From positions 1 through 7,434 of the forward strand of contig CAKQXG010000100.1 in NCBI GenBank assembly GCA_934281515.1: DNA of 7,434 bases, written 5' to 3'. The notes beneath the pieces were generated by a model. The model worked only from the letters and a program-made list of their open reading frames with translations, did not search any database and had not been told where the DNA came from. Positions 6,595-7,434 of the stretch are shown here, piece by piece (the first letter of the stretch is position 1; each line of letters opens with the position of its first letter). Made by a program: the position numbers and the translations under genes. The DNA comes from an uncultured Clostridia bacterium. GTDB lineage: Bacteria > Bacillota > Clostridia > Christensenellales > CAG-314.

Positions 6595-7201
6595 GTGGAC
6601 ATGCAGAAAATCGGTGCATTTTTAGCCGAATTGCGCAAAGAAAATAAATATACTCAAGACGAATTAGGTGAAAAAATCGGAGTAACTAACAAAACTGTAT
6701 CGCGTTGGGAAAACGGCAATTATTTGCCACCTGTTGAAATGCTGCAAATTCTAAGCAAATTGTATAATGTGAGCATAAATGAATTACTCTCGGGTGAGCG
6801 TTTGAATGAAAAGCAATATAAAGAAAATGCAGAAGAATATATAGTTGCAGATTTGATGAAAAAACGGAAAGAGGCAAAAAAAAAGAATTGCGGTTTCTTT
6901 AGTAGTATCAGTCATTACAATACTTGCAGGCGTTTCGATAATTCTTTTAAGTGCTTTGCTTTCCGCGCCTATTTGGTTAAGAATTATTTGCATTGTTTTG
7001 TCGGTTATAGTTATAATTTTCGGCATAGGAGCTTGTTGTGTTTTGACTGTTGATGCAGGTGTTTACGAATGTCCGAATTGCGGAGAAAAGTTTATTCCGT
7101 CTATGAAAAATTTTATTTCGGGAACACACACTTTTACAAAAAGAAAATTGAGATGTCCTAAATGCGGGAAAAAAAGTTTTTGTAGAAAAAGGTTGAGTTA
7201 A
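6595..7201 (+). CDS. XRE-family HTH regulator with two membrane helices and zinc ribbon, frame interrupted at A9
   Basis: From the GTG, residues 1-66 form a canonical Cro/C1-type HTH (MQKIGAFLAELRKENKYTQ, then GVTNKTVSRWENGNYLPP and VSINELLSGE), which binds DNA as a dimer in this family. A charged linker rich in Lys and Arg follows. At the A9 run (6876-6884) the written frame continues into an unrelated tail and stops at 7053, giving 152 residues. Removing one A (or adding two) gives a continuous 201-residue protein: HTH, linker ending KKR, membrane helix 1 (about 98-123), helix 2 (about 128-152), then a zinc ribbon with CPNC (159, 162) and CPKC (187, 190), ending KKSFCRKRLS. The C-terminal frame has no stop over about 104 codons, so it has been under selection until recently or still is. 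The full-length design is a membrane-anchored regulator with a presumed cytosolic metal-binding end. Its target is unknown; autoregulation or control of the following gene is plausible. Confidence 0.8.
6876..6884 (+). other. A9 homopolymer at the frame junction
   Basis: Nine consecutive A's follow GAGGC and precede GAATTG. In the HTH frame they read as the end of an Ala codon followed by Lys codons. The membrane and zinc-ribbon frame picks up directly after them, at 6887. Such runs are known sites of RNA polymerase slippage, replication slippage and sequencing error; the sequence alone cannot tell which applies. Confidence 0.75.
6887..7201 (+). CDS. C-terminal membrane and zinc-ribbon half of the XRE protein, in the shifted frame
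   Basis: Read from 6887, this frame encodes two long hydrophobic helices (IAVSLVVSVITILAG onward and LRIICIVLSVIVIIFG onward) separated by a short SAPIW turn, then VYECPNCGEKF, an intervening loop and RCPKCGKKSFCRK. The only start-like codon within it is a TTG around 6956, inside the first helix and without a Shine-Dalgarno, so independent translation is unlikely. It is best read as the continuation of the HTH gene after a frameshift. The four cysteines in CxxC pairs about 25 residues apart match a zinc-ribbon fold, which is an inference from the pattern. Confidence 0.65.
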   Translation: MAVSLVVSVITILAGVSIILLSALLSAPIWLRIICIVLSVIVIIFGIGACCVLTVDAGVYECPNCGEKFIPSMKNFISGTHTFTKRKLRCPKCGKKSFCRKRLS

Positions 7202-7250
7202 ATTTTCCTTTTAACATGTCGAAATTCCACTCGTGTAAACTCAATAACGG

Positions 7251-7279
7251 TTGAAAAATTTGGAAAATTATGCTATGAT
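7251..7279 (+). promoter_or_regulatory. Promoter of the GyrI-like gene
   Basis: TTGAAA (7251-7256), a 17-base spacer and TATGAT (7274-7279) preceded by TGC form a strong extended -10 promoter 30 bases before the start codon. The GyrI-like gene therefore need not depend on readthrough from the XRE gene. The TATGCTAT block is shared with the XRE promoter. Confidence 0.75.
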
Positions 7280-7308
7280 GTCTGTGTCAATAAAGGTAGG
7301 TAAACGTA

Positions 7309-7434
7309 ATGGCGTTTGATTTCAAAAAAGAATATAAAGAGTTTTATATGCCGAAAAGTAAGCCGTCAATTGTTACAATTCCGAAAATGAATTATCTTGC
7401 GGTACGCGGTAAAGGTAACCCGAATGACGAAAAC
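7309..7434 (+). CDS. GyrI-like small-molecule-binding domain protein (partial, N-terminus only)
   Basis: Forty-two codons are visible before the window ends. ATG at 7309 follows AAAGGTAGG (7292-7300) with 8 bases of spacing. The visible sequence starts MAFDFKKEYKEFYMPK and continues KPSIVTIPKMNYLAVRGKG, then NPNDEN. This matches my recollection of the N-terminus of stand-alone GyrI-like (SbmC/GyrI fold, effector-binding) proteins common in Clostridia: a short lead, then a first strand containing the VPKMNFxAVRGKG-type motif. Such proteins bind hydrophobic or cationic small molecules and may act in drug or toxin tolerance; the exact ligand is unknown. The adjacent HTH gene could be its regulator, but each gene has its own promoter and a direct link is only inferred. 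Confidence 0.8.
   Translation, partial: MAFDFKKEYKEFYMPKSKPSIVTIPKMNYLAVRGKGNPNDEN

Overview
The window looks like chromosomal DNA from a low-to-moderate GC Firmicute, probably an uncultured Clostridia-type gut lineage. The evidence is a long-form ribosome hibernation factor with its C-terminal dimerisation domain, a ClpC-type (UVR-containing) AAA+ unfoldase, strong GGAGG ribosome binding sites and sigma-A-like promoters. This placement is an inference from gene families; no 16S or other marker is present.

Layout. Three complete genes lie on the minus strand. From right to left, in transcription order, they are a SERCA-like P2A calcium-transporting P-type ATPase (3720-6287, TTG start), a ClpC-like Clp ATPase (872-3325) and long-form HPF (17-550). 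Two of the gaps between them hold recognisable promoters: TTGATA-17-TACAAT before clpC and TTGAAT-17-TATAAT before hpf. A palindromic hairpin sits downstream of the ATPase (3542-3576) and of clpC (822-853). The two hairpins share a core (G-rich arm, T5, short loop, A5, C-rich arm), so they look like members of one repeat family that may serve as terminators. The three genes therefore appear to be separate transcription units rather than an operon. The first 4 bases may hold the start of a further minus-strand gene (secA often follows hpf in Firmicutes), but this cannot be judged here.

Right of about 6290 the sequence becomes visibly AT-richer and the genes switch to the plus strand. The first is a GTG-start XRE-family helix-turn-helix gene (6595-7201). 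Its reading frame is interrupted at a run of nine A's. With one A removed (or two added) it encodes a continuous 201-residue protein: N-terminal HTH, two membrane helices and a C-terminal four-cysteine zinc ribbon. As written, the reading runs off into a 152-residue product without membrane helices. A separately promoted gene follows (7309 to the window edge); it encodes the N-terminus of a GyrI-like small-molecule-binding domain protein.

How the genes relate. HPF (ribosome silencing), ClpC (protein unfolding for ClpP) and the Ca2+ pump are housekeeping or stress functions, and nothing in the sequence ties them into one pathway. The most interesting item is the HTH / membrane / zinc-ribbon regulator with the A9 run in exactly the linker between its DNA-binding and membrane parts. 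It may be a slippage-controlled gene, a phase-variable gene, a recent frameshift, or a sequencing error. I saw no CRISPR array, transposase, tRNA, rRNA or wholly new multi-gene system.
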